Shown: positions 1 to 8,782, numbered from the stretch's first letter. The stretch is 56,108 nucleotides of DNA from Alphaproteobacteria bacterium (GCA_022826665.1 JAJDUK010000060.1:1-56108), one strand, 5' to 3'. A program made the numbers and translations. Notes: generated by a model not told the origin, from the letters alone.

Positions 1-60
1 GACCCGTGGAACCCTGCGGAATCCAACTTAATCCCAGCTGATCCCGGCGAGTCCCGCCCA
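1..60. repeat. Degenerate 10-bp tandem array
   Basis: Six consecutive decamers share a CCC core in the same register, with rough consensus ATCCCNGCGA. The register is exact to the end of the array at base 60. The array starts at the window edge, so its full length is unknown. It lies in the gap downstream of the minus-strand dehydrogenase gene. No function is claimed. Confidence 0.5.
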
Positions 61-109
61 AAAAATGAGCGGCGCGCGTCTCAACACATTGCTTATTCCA
101 GCTGGCTCT

Positions 110-142
110 GTCCCCCTCCCCTCTAACAAGGCGGAGGGGGAC
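110..142 (-). terminator. Perfect 10-bp stem hairpin downstream of denD-like gene
   Basis: Bases 110-119 and 133-142 are perfectly complementary (10 bp, 13-nt loop). The hairpin sits 23 bp past the stop of the minus-strand dehydrogenase, so it may end that transcript. There is no U tract on either strand, so it is not a canonical intrinsic terminator. Its right half (128-141) recurs exactly at 16865-16878, so it may be a copy of a dispersed intergenic element. Confidence 0.5.
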
Positions 143-165
143 CGCACTGCGGCGAGCGGTGCGGG

Positions 166-1155
166 TCAGCGATCAACGTAGTCCTCGATGTACTGGCGCA
201 CCACCTCGTCGAGCGGCGGGTTCTGGGGCAGGCCGAGGCCGGCCGCGCGGTCGGCCTTCGCGTAGGCCGGCCAGGAGCCAACCAGCCTTTGGATCGCCGC
301 ATCGGGCGCGTCGATGACGGCGCCGAGCCTGCGGCCCGCGCCCACGCGCTCCAGCGCCGCCGCCATCTCGCCTGCCGTCGCCGAGAAGGAGGGCAGGTTG
401 ATGGTGCGGTCGTCGCCGAGGTCTGCACTCGGTATTTCGTGGAGGGTAACCAGGCTGTCGACGATCGTGCGGTAGCCGCCGAGGACGATGCGCGTGTCCC
501 GGCTCACCGGGAGCTCGTGGTCGATGCCGGCGAGCGGCTCGCGGAAGAGACCGCTGGCGAAGCCGGAGGCCGCCTTGTTGGGCTTGCCCGGGCGCACGAT
601 CACGGTGGGCGGCCTGCCGCCGCGGCCGTCCAGATAGCCCTTGCGGGTGTAGTCGGCCACCAGGTGCTCGTTGATGACCTTGGTGACGCCATAGGTGCCC
701 TGCGGCGTGATCTTGGTCGTATCGGAGACGGTTTCGGGGAGCGCGCTGCCGCCGTAGACCGCGATGCTGCTGGTGAAGACGAGGCGCGGCAAGCCCGGTG
801 CGGCGCGGCAGGCGTCGAGGATGTTGAGGCCGCCGGTGAGGTTGACGGCGAGCGCGAGGTCGAAGTCCTGCTCGGCGCCGGCGCTGACCACTGAGGCGAA
901 GTGGAAGACCGAGAGCGAGTCGCCCGCGATGAGCGCGCGCACGGTCTCGCCGTCAGAGACATCGCCGGCGACCAGCGAGACCCGCTCGTCGTCGAGGCCG
1001 GCGGGTGGTTGTTCGGGCACGACGGCATCGAAGAGGATCATCTCGTCGATCGGCTCCTGCTCGCCCGAGGCGCCGGTCAGCGTTCCCCTGTCGAGCAGCG
1101 TCCGCGCCAGCCTCAGTCCGAGAAAGCCCAGGCCCCCCGTAATCACCACCTTCAT
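166..1155 (-). CDS. denD: NAD-dependent epimerase/dehydratase, D-erythronate dehydrogenase (DenD)-like
   Basis: An extended short-chain dehydrogenase of 329 residues, predicted cytosolic. Its N-terminal Rossmann motif GGLGFLG is at residues 7-13. The catalytic set is visible as Ser129/Ser130 (TSSIAVYGG) and the YxxxK pair Tyr155/Lys159. Overall pattern and length fit the D-erythronate dehydrogenase family, which oxidises four-carbon sugar acids at C2 before decarboxylation by DenOTN-type enzymes. The partner kinase and isomerase genes are not in the window. The gene is divergent from the PLP aldolase at 1309. The start has a purine-rich ribosome site (GGAGGGAACGC) directly upstream. A generic nucleotide-sugar epimerase is the alternative. 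Family assignment is firm; the substrate is inferred from resemblance. Confidence 0.75.
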   Translation of the reverse strand: MKVVITGGLGFLGLRLARTLLDRGTLTGASGEQEPIDEMILFDAVVPEQPPAGLDDERVSLVAGDVSDGETVRALIAGDSLSVFHFASVVSAGAEQDFDLALAVNLTGGLNILDACRAAPGLPRLVFTSSIAVYGGSALPETVSDTTKITPQGTYGVTKVINEHLVADYTRKGYLDGRGGRPPTVIVRPGKPNKAASGFASGLFREPLAGIDHELPVSRDTRIVLGGYRTIVDSLVTLHEIPSADLGDDRTINLPSFSATAGEMAAALERVGAGRRLGAVIDAPDAAIQRLVGSWPAYAKADRAAGLGLPQNPPLDEVVRQYIEDYVDR

Positions 1156-1308
1156 GCGTTCCCTCCGTCCGCTCGGTCTGCATCGGTGTGCAACATATCC
1201 TATTGGCAGGGCGTGCCGGTATGCGGATGATAGGCGCCCTGACTATGCCTCCCGCCGCGCAACTGTGCGGCGGGGCAGGGAAGCACAGCGGGGCGATGGG
1301 GGGCTTGA

Positions 1309-2457
1309 ATGACCACGTCGGCGGCGCTTGGGCCGAACGAGTCTCTGATCGACGAGCGCGAGTCTCGGGCCCGCCTGATCACGCCCGTTCTCGTGCTCGA
1401 TCTCGACGCGATGGAGCGCAACATCGCCACCATGGCGGCCTACGCGGCGGAGCAGGGCGTCGCCGTCCGCCCCCACGCGAAGACCCACAAGAGCGTGCAG
1501 ATCGCCCGCCGCCAGCTGGACGCCGGCGCGTTGGGCATCTGCTGCGCCACCCTCGGCGAGGCCGAGGCCTTGGCGGCAGGGGGGATCGAGGGGCTGCTCA
1601 TCACCTCGCCGGTCGTGGCGCCTGCCAAGATCAACCGCCTCATGGCGCTCCGCCGGGACCACGAATCGCTCATGGTGGTGGCCGACGACATGGATAACCT
1701 GCGCGCGCTCGAGGCCGCTGCGGCCGCGTCCGGGTTCGTGCTGGACGTGGTGATCGATGTCGATGTCGGGCTGCACCGCACCGGCACGCGCGATGCGGAG
1801 ACGGCGGTCGCGCTGGCCGAGGTGGCGGACGCGAGCGAGAGCCTGCGTTTCTGCGGGCTTCAGGGCTATGCCGGGCACGTCCAGCACATCGAAGATTTCG
1901 GCGACCGCCGCGCGACCTCTCACGGCGATCTGGCGCCGCTGCGCGAGACCCGCGACCGGCTCGTCGAGCAGGGCATCGCGGTGCCCATCGTCTCGGGTGC
2001 CGGAACAGGCACCCACGACATCGACACGGAGATCGGGCTGATGACCGAGCTCCAGGTGGGCTCCTACGTGGTGATGGACGTCGAGTACCTTGACGTTCAG
2101 GCACGCGATAGCGGCGAGTGGCGCTTCGAGCCCGCGCTCTTCGTCCGCTCGACGGTGGTTTCCGCGAGCCACGACGGCAGCGCGACCATGGACGCCGGCC
2201 TCAAGTGCTTCGCCACCGACGGGCCGCTGCCGCGTTTCCACACCGGCGTGCCCATCGGCGCGCACTACGAGCATTTCGGCGACGAGCACGGGCGTATCGT
2301 CTTCGCCAGCGCCAATGAGCGGCTCAGGATTGGTGCGGCGCTCGAATGCATCGTGCCGCACTGCGACCCGACCGTGAACCTCTACGACCACTACCACTGC
2401 GTTCGTGGCGAGACCCTGGTCGACATTTGGCCGATCGAGGCCCGCGGCCGCCACTAG
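1309..2457 (+). CDS. D-threonine aldolase / DSD1-type PLP enzyme
   Basis: A 382-residue fold-type III PLP enzyme with an alanine-racemase-like N-terminal barrel and a C-terminal metal-binding domain. The PLP lysine is expected in PHAKTHK (Lys58). The C-terminal His351-x-Asp353 pair in PHCDPTVN matches the divalent-metal ligands of D-threonine aldolase and D-serine dehydratase-like enzymes. The family cleaves beta-hydroxy-D-amino acids (D-threonine, 3-hydroxy-D-aspartate) to glycine plus an aldehyde, or dehydrates D-serine. The exact reaction cannot be read from the sequence. Nine bases separate it from the first ABC ATPase gene, so the three plus-strand genes probably form one operon, suggesting a link to uptake of the substrate or a related compound. 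Confidence 0.8.
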   Translation: MTTSAALGPNESLIDERESRARLITPVLVLDLDAMERNIATMAAYAAEQGVAVRPHAKTHKSVQIARRQLDAGALGICCATLGEAEALAAGGIEGLLITSPVVAPAKINRLMALRRDHESLMVVADDMDNLRALEAAAAASGFVLDVVIDVDVGLHRTGTRDAETAVALAEVADASESLRFCGLQGYAGHVQHIEDFGDRRATSHGDLAPLRETRDRLVEQGIAVPIVSGAGTGTHDIDTEIGLMTELQVGSYVVMDVEYLDVQARDSGEWRFEPALFVRSTVVSASHDGSATMDAGLKCFATDGPLPRFHTGVPIGAHYEHFGDEHGRIVFASANERLRIGAALECIVPHCDPTVNLYDHYHCVRGETLVDIWPIEARGRH

Positions 2458-2466
2458 AGAAGAGCC

Positions 2467-3570
2467 ATGGCGTCAATCACGCTTGCCAGCCTGACGAAGC
2501 GCTTCGGCGACCTGACTGCGGTCGCCTCCCTCGATCTTGAAATCAGGGACAAGGAGTTCGTGGCCCTGCTCGGGCCGTCGGGCTGCGGCAAGACCACGAC
2601 GATGAACATGATCGCCGGCATCGAGACGCCGTCCGACGGGCAGATCCTCTTCGACGGCCGAGACATGCGCACGGTGCCGGCCAGCCGGCGCAAGGTCGGG
2701 TTCGTGTTTCAGAACTACGCCATCTTCACCCATCTTTCGGTGCGCGAGAATCTGGCGTTCGGGCTGAAGGTGCGCGGCGTGCCCAAGGCCGAGGTCCAGC
2801 GCCGCGTGGCTGCCATGTCTCAGCTCATGCGCCTCGAAGACCGAATCGATTGGCCCACCGCCAAGCTCAGCGTCAACGAGCTGCAAAAGGTCGCGATCGG
2901 CCGCTCGGCCATCACCGAGCCCGAGATTTTTCTGCTGGACGAGCCGCTGAGCAATCTCGATGCGGCCTTCCGGGCCTTCATGCGGACCGAGCTCAAGCAC
3001 CTGCAGCACCAGTTCCAGCAGACCATGGTCTACGTCACCCACGACCAGATCGAGGCGATGAGCCTCGCCGACCGGATCGCCGTGATGGACCTGGGCGTGC
3101 TGCAGCAGTACGGCTCGCCCATCGAGGTCTACAACGAGCCCCGCAACGTCTTCGTCGCCAACTTCATGGGCAGCCCCAGCATGAATCTGGTGCCGTGTAC
3201 GCTCTCCGGCGGAGACGGCAGCTATGCGCTTGATTTCGGCGAAGGTGGCAGCGCGGCCGTGGAAGACGGCGCGCTCAAGCGGCGCTGCGATGCGGCGCGG
3301 GATGCCGAGCTGATTTTCGGCGCGCGGCCGGAAGACCTCGAGATCGAGCCGACCGGCCATACCGCTCCCGGTATCGAGGCGACCGTAACGTTCGTCGAGC
3401 CCATCGGCCCGCGCACCATCGTTCATCTTGCCGCCGGCGAGCGCCGGCTGAAGATCGCCGAGGGCAAGCAGTACGGCATCGAGCTTGGCGCCCCGGTCAA
3501 GGCGGTGCTGCCGCCAGGCAAGTGCCACCTGTTCGATGCGGAAACGGGCGAGGCGCTGGGTCGCGCCTAG
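2467..3570 (+). CDS. CUT1/UgpC-type ABC transporter ATPase with degenerate signature motif
   Basis: A 367-residue sugar/glycerol-type ABC ATPase with a C-terminal TOBE/MalK-like regulatory domain (about residues 235-367). Walker A GPSGCGKTT is at 36-44, the Q-loop at VFQNYAIF, Walker B Asp158-Glu159 and the H-loop in YVTHDQ. The signature is LSVNE at 134-138 where LSGGE/Q is normal, so both glycines are missing. All other motifs are intact. Paired with the canonical ATPase at 3619 it would give a heterodimer with one degenerate composite site, like the paired ATPases of the rhizobial GlpS/GlpT glycerol importer. No permease or binding-protein gene is adjacent, so the partners are encoded elsewhere or have been lost. 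The substrate is unknown. Confidence 0.85.
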   Translation: MASITLASLTKRFGDLTAVASLDLEIRDKEFVALLGPSGCGKTTTMNMIAGIETPSDGQILFDGRDMRTVPASRRKVGFVFQNYAIFTHLSVRENLAFGLKVRGVPKAEVQRRVAAMSQLMRLEDRIDWPTAKLSVNELQKVAIGRSAITEPEIFLLDEPLSNLDAAFRAFMRTELKHLQHQFQQTMVYVTHDQIEAMSLADRIAVMDLGVLQQYGSPIEVYNEPRNVFVANFMGSPSMNLVPCTLSGGDGSYALDFGEGGSAAVEDGALKRRCDAARDAELIFGARPEDLEIEPTGHTAPGIEATVTFVEPIGPRTIVHLAAGERRLKIAEGKQYGIELGAPVKAVLPPGKCHLFDAETGEALGRA

Positions 3571-3618
3571 AGCGGCCCGCCCTCCGTCACTCGCCTAGGG
3601 GAGAGCTCCGACAACGCC

Positions 3619-4692
3619 ATGGCCCAGCTCGAACTGAGGAACACGAGCAAGTCCTACGGCAAGACCGTCGCCGTGAAGGACATCGAACTCGTTGTCGAGG
3701 ACAACGAGTTCTTCTGCATCTTCGGCCCGCCGAGCTCGGGCAAGACGACGATCCTGCGCCTGCTGCTCGGGCTGGTAGCGCCGGACGAGGGCGAGATCAT
3801 CATCGGCGACGAGCCCGTCGTCGATCAGGGGCCCAAGGAGCGCAATCTGGCGATGGTGTTCCAGAACCTCGCGCTCTTTCCGCACATGACCGCCGGGCAG
3901 AACCTCGCCTTCCCGCTGGTGGAGCGGAAGCTGGAGAAGGCCGCGATTAAGGCGCGGGTGGTCGAGGTGGCGGAGACCCTGCACATCACGCCGCTGCTCG
4001 ACAAGATGCCGGCACACCTGAGCGGGGGCGAGCGCCAGCGCGTCGCCATCGGCCGGGCGCTCGTGCGCGACCCTGCAGCCTTCCTCATGGACGAGCCGAT
4101 CGCCGCGCTCGATGCCAGGCTCCGCGAGGAGATGCGCGTCGAGCTCAAGCGCCTCCAACGCGAGCTGCATCACACCATCGTGTATGTCACCCACGACCAG
4201 GAGGAGGCGATGTCGATCGCCGATCGCATCGCCGTTATGGAGGAAGGCGAGATTCGCCAGGTGGGCACGCCGGCCGAGATCTACAACCTGCCGAACAGCC
4301 GCTACGTGGCGGAGCTGATCGGCGCGCCGCCGATGAACTTCGTCGACGGTACCCTCGCGAACGGTGGCCGGTTTGAGGGGCGTGACGTGCCGTTTTCGAT
4401 CACGTTGGAGGGTGCCGAGGGAGAGGGGCCTGCGGCCCTGGCCGTGCGGCCGGAGGACCTGGGGATCGGTGCGGCCGGCGCCAACGGTGGAGTCGAGGCC
4501 GCGATCTACGAGGTCGAACCGCTCGGCGCCTTCACCATCGTCGATGTCAGTGTGGGTGAGCAGATTCTCAAGGTGCAGGCGCCGGGCCAGCCGCAGTTCA
4601 CCCTTGGCGAGCGCGTGAACCTCGCGGTCGATCCCGACCGCTGTCACCTGTTCCACGGCGAGACCGGCGAACTCATCCGCTCCGCTCGCTGA
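3619..4692 (+). CDS. CUT1/UgpC-type ABC transporter ATPase, canonical partner
   Basis: A 357-residue ABC ATPase of the maltose/glycerol-3-phosphate importer class, cytosolic side of the membrane. Walker A GPPSSGKTT (36-44), Q-loop VFQNLALF, signature LSGGE (134-138), Walker B Asp158-Glu159 and H-loop YVTHDQ are all canonical. A TOBE-like C-terminal domain follows from about residue 235. Motif positions coincide exactly with those of the upstream ATPase, so the two are close paralogues, probably from duplication. The gap between them is 48 bp, with AGGGGAGAG before this start. The next gene is a VapB antitoxin, so the transport operon stops here without membrane subunits. Confidence 0.87.
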   Translation: MAQLELRNTSKSYGKTVAVKDIELVVEDNEFFCIFGPPSSGKTTILRLLLGLVAPDEGEIIIGDEPVVDQGPKERNLAMVFQNLALFPHMTAGQNLAFPLVERKLEKAAIKARVVEVAETLHITPLLDKMPAHLSGGERQRVAIGRALVRDPAAFLMDEPIAALDARLREEMRVELKRLQRELHHTIVYVTHDQEEAMSIADRIAVMEEGEIRQVGTPAEIYNLPNSRYVAELIGAPPMNFVDGTLANGGRFEGRDVPFSITLEGAEGEGPAALAVRPEDLGIGAAGANGGVEAAIYEVEPLGAFTIVDVSVGEQILKVQAPGQPQFTLGERVNLAVDPDRCHLFHGETGELIRSAR

Positions 4693-4731
4693 AGGGCGCG
4701 TCGGCATTGCTGGCGGCGTGATTGCTGCGCT

Positions 4732-4762
4732 AGGGTAGAAAGTACAGTGCAGCTTCTACCCT
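4732..4762. promoter_or_regulatory. Candidate VapBC operator (perfect 9-bp inverted repeat)
   Basis: AGGGTAGAA (4732-4740) and TTCTACCCT (4754-4762) are exact reverse complements separated by 13 bases. The repeat lies immediately before the antitoxin start. VapB-VapC complexes typically repress their own promoter by binding such palindromes, so an autoregulatory operator is the natural reading. A weak -35-like TTGCTG lies about 20 bp upstream. Confidence 0.6.
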
Positions 4763-4772
4763 GGTGGCGACA

Positions 4773-5030
4773 ATGGGCCTCAACATCAAGAACGACGAGA
4801 CTTGCCGGCTGGCCCGCGAACTCGCGCAGCTCACCGGCGAGAGCATGACCGGCGCCATCACCGTCGCGCTCCGCGAGCGGCTGGAGCGCGAAGAGAGGCG
4901 ACGCGATAAGGACGCCCTGCTGCGGGATATGCGCGCCATCGCGAAACGCTGTGCGGCGAAGCTGGGCCCGGGACCCTCGGCAGTGGAGCATGGCGACTAC
5001 CTCTACGACGAGCGCGGCCTGCCAAAGTGA
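4773..5030 (+). CDS. vapB: VapB-type antitoxin (Rv0623/PSK-like)
   Basis: A small protein of 85 residues. The N-terminal MGLNIKNDE strand and the following helices (LARELAQLTGESMTGAI) have the ribbon-helix-helix look of Rv0623-like VapB antitoxins. The C-terminal tail ends in a DYLYDERGLPK motif, which in this family wraps around the toxin's active site. ATG at 4773 is preferred; an in-frame GTG at 4764 would add three residues. The stop overlaps the toxin's GTG start, giving strict translational coupling. A perfect palindrome sits just upstream. Confidence 0.85.
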   Translation: MGLNIKNDETCRLARELAQLTGESMTGAITVALRERLEREERRRDKDALLRDMRAIAKRCAAKLGPGPSAVEHGDYLYDERGLPK

Positions 5031-5413
5031 TTATCGATACCTCGGCTATTCTCGCCATTCTGCTCCGAGAACCGGATGCCGGACGCCTTGAGGACGCAAT
5101 TGCTGATGCCTGGCCCCGACGCATGACGGCAGTCGCGTTGCTTGAGGCGACGATGGTGGTCGAAGGCAGGGGTGGCACTGAGGCGGGCGACGATTTGGAC
5201 GCCTTGCTGAAAAGAACGAGAGTCGAGTTCGTGCCCGTCACGCAAGAGCAAGCCCATGTCGCCCGCCAAGCCTGGCGGCGCTTCGGCAAGGGCAATCATC
5301 CGGCGGCGCTGAACTTTGGCGACTGCTTCGCTTACGCCCTCGCCGAGTTGACCGGCGAGCCGCTGCTGTTCAAAGGCGAGGACTTCGCCTTGACCGATAT
5401 CGAGGCGGCGTAG
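5027..5413 (+). CDS. vapC: VapC-type PIN-domain ribonuclease toxin
   Basis: A 128-residue PIN domain protein. The family cleaves RNA (initiator tRNA, other tRNAs or the rRNA sarcin-ricin loop) in a metal-dependent way and is neutralised by VapB. The acidic residues of the active site are visible: Asp4 (MIIDTSA), Glu40 (TAVALLEA), Asp99 (NFGDCFAYALA) and Asp119 (KGEDF). The gene starts with GTG inside the antitoxin stop (GTGA overlap). It ends 9 bp before the convergent dehydrogenase gene. It appears intact. The RNA target cannot be predicted. Confidence 0.9.
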   Translation: MIIDTSAILAILLREPDAGRLEDAIADAWPRRMTAVALLEATMVVEGRGGTEAGDDLDALLKRTRVEFVPVTQEQAHVARQAWRRFGKGNHPAALNFGDCFAYALAELTGEPLLFKGEDFALTDIEAA

Positions 5414-5422
5414 ACCGCGCGC

Positions 5423-6307
5423 TCACATGTTCTGCAACAGGTGAATCAGGCTGGAGGTATCCCAGCGGTTGCCGCCGCGCTGCTGCACGTGGGCGTAGAA
5501 CTGGTCCACCAGCATGGACATCGGCAGGAGAGCGCCGTTCTTCTTGCCTTCCTCGAAACAGAGGCTCAGGTCCTTCCGCATCCAGTCGACGGCGAAGCCG
5601 AACTCGAACTCGCCCCGCAGCATGGTCGAGCCGCGGTTCTCCATCTGCCAGGACTGCGCCGCGCCCTTGGAGATGACCTCAAGCACGGTCTCACCGTCGA
5701 GACCCGCGCGCTGGGCGAAGTTGATGGCTTCCGCGAGTCCCTGAACCACGCCCGCGATGCAGATCTGGTTCACCATCTTGGTGAGTTGGCCGTTCCCTGC
5801 CGGCCCCATGTGGGTAACGTTGCGTGCGAACGCGTCGATGACTGGCTGGGCACGCGCGAACTCGGCCTCGTCTCCGCCCACCATCACCGTCAGCACGCCG
5901 TTCTCGGCGCCCGCCTGGCCGCCGGAAACCGGCGCGTCGAGGAAGCCCACGCCCCGTTCCTTGGCAGCAGCATAGACCTCGCGGGCGACAACGGCGGAAT
6001 CGGTCGTGTGGTCGATGAAGATGGCGCTATCCGCCATGCCGGCGAGCGCGCCGTCGTCGCCGTAGACGACTGCACGTAGGTCGTCATCGGCGCCGACGCA
6101 GGCGAAGACCATCTCCGCGCCTTGGGCGGCAGCGGCGGGGGTCGGGGCGGCGCGGCCTTGGTGGGTCTCGGTCCATTGCTTGGCCTTGGCTGCGGTTCGG
6201 TTGTAGACGGTGACCTCATGGCCCGCTTTCGTGAGGTGCCCTGCCATGGGAAACCCCATCACGCCGAGCCCGAGAAACGCCACCTTGGTGCCACCGTCAT
6301 TAGTCAT
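5423..6307 (-). CDS. NAD(P)-dependent beta-hydroxyacid dehydrogenase (3-hydroxyisobutyrate / tartronate semialdehyde reductase family)
   Basis: A 294-residue cytosolic enzyme. It has the N-terminal dinucleotide motif GLGVMG (13-18), the family signature DAPVSGG (124-130) and the catalytic lysine in GNGQLTKMVN (Lys177). Members oxidise or reduce 3-hydroxyisobutyrate, tartronate semialdehyde, 6-phosphogluconate-like or succinic-semialdehyde-type substrates; the substrate here is undetermined. The start is the ATG preceded by GGGGAGGA; the longer in-frame reading lacks a ribosome site and homologous sequence. It is divergent from nosR, and the shared 199-bp region holds the FNR-type box, so co-regulation is possible but not shown. 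Confidence 0.85.
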   Translation of the reverse strand: MTNDGGTKVAFLGLGVMGFPMAGHLTKAGHEVTVYNRTAAKAKQWTETHQGRAAPTPAAAAQGAEMVFACVGADDDLRAVVYGDDGALAGMADSAIFIDHTTDSAVVAREVYAAAKERGVGFLDAPVSGGQAGAENGVLTVMVGGDEAEFARAQPVIDAFARNVTHMGPAGNGQLTKMVNQICIAGVVQGLAEAINFAQRAGLDGETVLEVISKGAAQSWQMENRGSTMLRGEFEFGFAVDWMRKDLSLCFEEGKKNGALLPMSMLVDQFYAHVQQRGGNRWDTSSLIHLLQNM

Positions 6308-6398
6308 AATTCGTCCTCCCCGCCGGCTTCTCGCGCCAAAGCGCGGCATCGTAGCGACGCCGAAACAGGCGGGCAATGACGGCCTCTGTGCCCATCTA

Positions 6399-6412
6399 TT
6401 GACGCAGATCAA
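6399..6412. promoter_or_regulatory. FNR/DNR/NnrR-type binding site
   Basis: TTGACGCAGATCAA matches the FNR/CRP-superfamily consensus TTGAT-N4-ATCAA at 9 of 10 fixed positions. It lies 94 bp upstream of the preferred nosR start. nos operons are classically activated by oxygen- and nitric-oxide-sensing FNR-family regulators binding such sites, so it probably controls nosRZDFYLX. No convincing -10 was picked out. Confidence 0.7.
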
Positions 6413-6506
6413 GGCGCTGGCGAATGCGGGCTTCAGACTGGTTCTGAGGGAGCCCGTCGCCGCACTTCATCGGAACCGATCGCCCATTCGCCACGACGCG
6501 CATGCC

Positions 6507-8759
6507 ATGACAGCGGGTTCGTTTTCTGGCGCGAGGCGCTGCAGGATCGCGGCGCGCACGGTCCACCTCGGGGCCAGCACCGCGGCATCGCTGTTGCTGC
6601 TTCTCGTCTTCGTCATTCTTGCTGGCGAAGCGCAGGCCGCCGTCAAGCTCGGCACCGCGCTCACCAAGATTGAGCCCGCCGAGCTTGTGCCGGGCGCCGA
6701 CCGCTTCGGCCCGGTCGAAGGTGCGCCGCCTCGCGCGCAGGCGCTCGAAGGGTCCTCGCTCAAGGGCTACGTCTTCCTCAACACCGATGTCGCGGGCGCC
6801 GTCGGCTATTCCGGCAAGCCCATTCACCTCCTGATCGGGCTCGACACCGAGGGCGCGATCACGGGCGCGGTGCTGCACAAGCACCACGAGCCCATCGTGC
6901 TGATCGGGATTCCCGAGCGGCGGATCAAGAGCTTCATCGCGGACTACGTCGGGCGCAACGTGCGCGAGTTCCTGGAGGAACGCGATGCCAGCGACCGCTC
7001 GCTCGATATCATCGCCGGCGCCACGGTCACCATCCTGGTGATCGACGACGCCATCCGCCGCTCCTCGCTGCGGATGGCGCGTGCGCTGGGCCTCGCTGGG
7101 CTCGACGGGGAACAGGGAACCGGCGCGCCGCCCCGGGGCGAGCTCGACACCGCGCAAGAGGGCGTCGAAGACTGGATGACCCTGATCGGCGACGGCTCGG
7201 TGCGTCGGCTCAACCTCAGCGTCGGCGAGGTGACCGCAGACTTCGCCGCTGCGGGCAAGGAGAAAGCCGCCGCGCGGCCCGAGAGCGACGACCCGGAGAC
7301 GCGCTTCATCGACCTCTACGCGGCAGAGGTCAGCGTGCCGGTCATCGGCCGGAGCCTGCTTGGCGACGCCGAGTACGAGAACCTCCGCGCACGGCTGGAG
7401 CCCGGCCAGCACGCACTGCTGATCGCCGCCAACGGCCTCTATTCGTTCAAGGGCTCGGGCTTCGTGCGCGGCGGAATCTTCGACCGCGTCCAGCTCGTCC
7501 AGGGCGATGGCAGCATCCGCTTCCGTGATCGCCAGTACAAGCACTTGGGTGAGGTGGCGGCGGACCTGGCGCAGCCCTTCTCCGAAGTCGGCCTCTTCGT
7601 GGTGCCGGCCGACGCCGAGTTCGACCCCGTAGCTCCCTGGACGCTCCAACTCCTGGTGCAGCGCGCGATCGGCGCGCTCGACAAGGATTTCTTGCTCTAC
7701 GAGCTCTCCTACACGTTGCCCGCACGATATCTGAAGCCGCTGCCCGGACCCGCGCCTTCTGCTGCCGACCAGACCCTGACCGAGCCGGAAGCCGCGCCGG
7801 AGCTCTGGCGGCGCATCTGGGAGGACCGGATCGTCGACGTGGCGGTGCTCGGCGCGGCCATGATCGCGCTCACCCTGATCTTCTTCTTCCAGGACTGGTT
7901 CGCGCGCCGGCCCAAGCTCGCAACCGGCGTGCGCGTGGGGTTCCTGCTCTTCATCGTCGCCTGGCTCGGCGGCTTCGCCCAGGCCCAGCTCTCGGTGGTC
8001 AACATCATGACCTTCGGCAACGCGCTGATCACCGAGTTCCGCTGGTCCTACTTCCTGATGGACCCGCTGATTTTCCTGCTCTGGTGCGGCACCGCGCTGG
8101 CGCTGATCTTCTGGGGCAGGGGCGTGTTCTGCGGCTGGCTCTGCCCCTTCGGTGCGCTGCAGGAGCTGCTCAACAAGGCGGCGCGGCTCGCGCGCGTGCC
8201 GCAGGTGACGCTGCCCTGGGGCCTGCACGAGCGACTCTGGCCGGTGAAGTACGTGATCTTCATCGGCCTCGCCGGAGTCTCGCTCTATGACCTCGCCTTC
8301 GCCGAGCGCCTGGCGGAGGTCGAGCCCTTCAAGACCACCGTGATCCTGCGCTTCGCCCATGACTGGCCGTTCGTGGCCTGGGCCGGCGTGTTGCTCGGCA
8401 CCGGGCTCTTCGTCGAGCGCTTCTTCTGCCGCTACCTCTGCCCGCTGGGGGCGGCGCTCGCGATCCCCGGCAAGATCAGGATCATGGAGTGGCTGCGCCG
8501 CCACAAGGAATGCGGCGCGCCCTGCCATCGCTGTGCCCAGGAATGCATGGTCCAGGCGATCCATCCGGACGGGCACATCAACCAGAACGAGTGCCTCTAC
8601 TGCCTGCACTGCCAGCAGGTCTATCACGACGAGCACCGCTGCCCGCCGATGATCCAGCGCCGCCTCCGGCGCGAACGGCGCCGGGCGCGCGCCTCCGCGA
8701 ATATCACCGTCCCGCCTGCAGCAACGGCAGGCCCAACCGGCACAGCAACGAGTCCCTGA
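6507..8759 (+). CDS. nosR: NosR, membrane flavo-iron-sulfur protein for N2O reduction
   Basis: About 750 residues, the normal length for NosR, which is needed for nos expression and for electron delivery to N2O reductase. In order: an N-terminal signal/membrane segment (about 20-40), a periplasmic FMN-binding domain with the flavin-attachment GAT motif near residue 173, several transmembrane helices (about 435-660) with two cytoplasmic CxxxCP motifs (CGWLCPFG near 541, CRYLCPLG near 640), then two [4Fe-4S] clusters ([12 protein letters not shown] and CLYCLHCQ, from about 668). ATG 6507 puts a signal anchor right after the start; the reading frame stays open further upstream but would run through the FNR-type box. 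It ends 23 bp before nosZ. Confidence 0.93.
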   Translation: MTAGSFSGARRCRIAARTVHLGASTAASLLLLLVFVILAGEAQAAVKLGTALTKIEPAELVPGADRFGPVEGAPPRAQALEGSSLKGYVFLNTDVAGAVGYSGKPIHLLIGLDTEGAITGAVLHKHHEPIVLIGIPERRIKSFIADYVGRNVREFLEERDASDRSLDIIAGATVTILVIDDAIRRSSLRMARALGLAGLDGEQGTGAPPRGELDTAQEGVEDWMTLIGDGSVRRLNLSVGEVTADFAAAGKEKAAARPESDDPETRFIDLYAAEVSVPVIGRSLLGDAEYENLRARLEPGQHALLIAANGLYSFKGSGFVRGGIFDRVQLVQGDGSIRFRDRQYKHLGEVAADLAQPFSEVGLFVVPADAEFDPVAPWTLQLLVQRAIGALDKDFLLYELSYTLPARYLKPLPGPAPSAADQTLTEPEAAPELWRRIWEDRIVDVAVLGAAMIALTLIFFFQDWFARRPKLATGVRVGFLLFIVAWLGGFAQAQLSVVNIMTFGNALITEFRWSYFLMDPLIFLLWCGTALALIFWGRGVFCGWLCPFGALQELLNKAARLARVPQVTLPWGLHERLWPVKYVIFIGLAGVSLYDLAFAERLAEVEPFKTTVILRFAHDWPFVAWAGVLLGTGLFVERFFCRYLCPLGAALAIPGKIRIMEWLRRHKECGAPCHRCAQECMVQAIHPDGHINQNECLYCLHCQQVYHDEHRCPPMIQRRLRRERRRARASANITVPPAATAGPTGTATSP

Positions 8760-8766
8760 TGCCAAG

Positions 8767-8774
8767 TAAGGAGG
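8767..8774 (+). promoter_or_regulatory. Ribosome binding site deciding the nosZ start
   Basis: TAAGGAGG, a full-length match to the anti-Shine-Dalgarno, lies 8 bases before ATG 8783. It argues for 8783 as the nosZ start over the in-frame ATG at 8759 that overlaps the nosR stop. Confidence 0.7.
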
Positions 8775-8782
8775 AGAAAGCC

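Noticed and set aside
2473-3528. Long antisense open frames opposite most genes
   Set aside because: They mirror GC-rich third positions of the real genes, are rich in Arg/His/Gly/Ala and carry no family motifs.
2467-4692. Naming the ATPase pair glpS/glpT
   Set aside because: The paired arrangement and degenerate signature are reminiscent, but no glycerol-linked genes or permeases are adjacent.
6210-6506. Longer nosR start overlapping the divergent dehydrogenase
   Set aside because: It would include the FNR-type box and about 99 residues without similarity to NosR; ATG 6507 precedes a normal signal segment.
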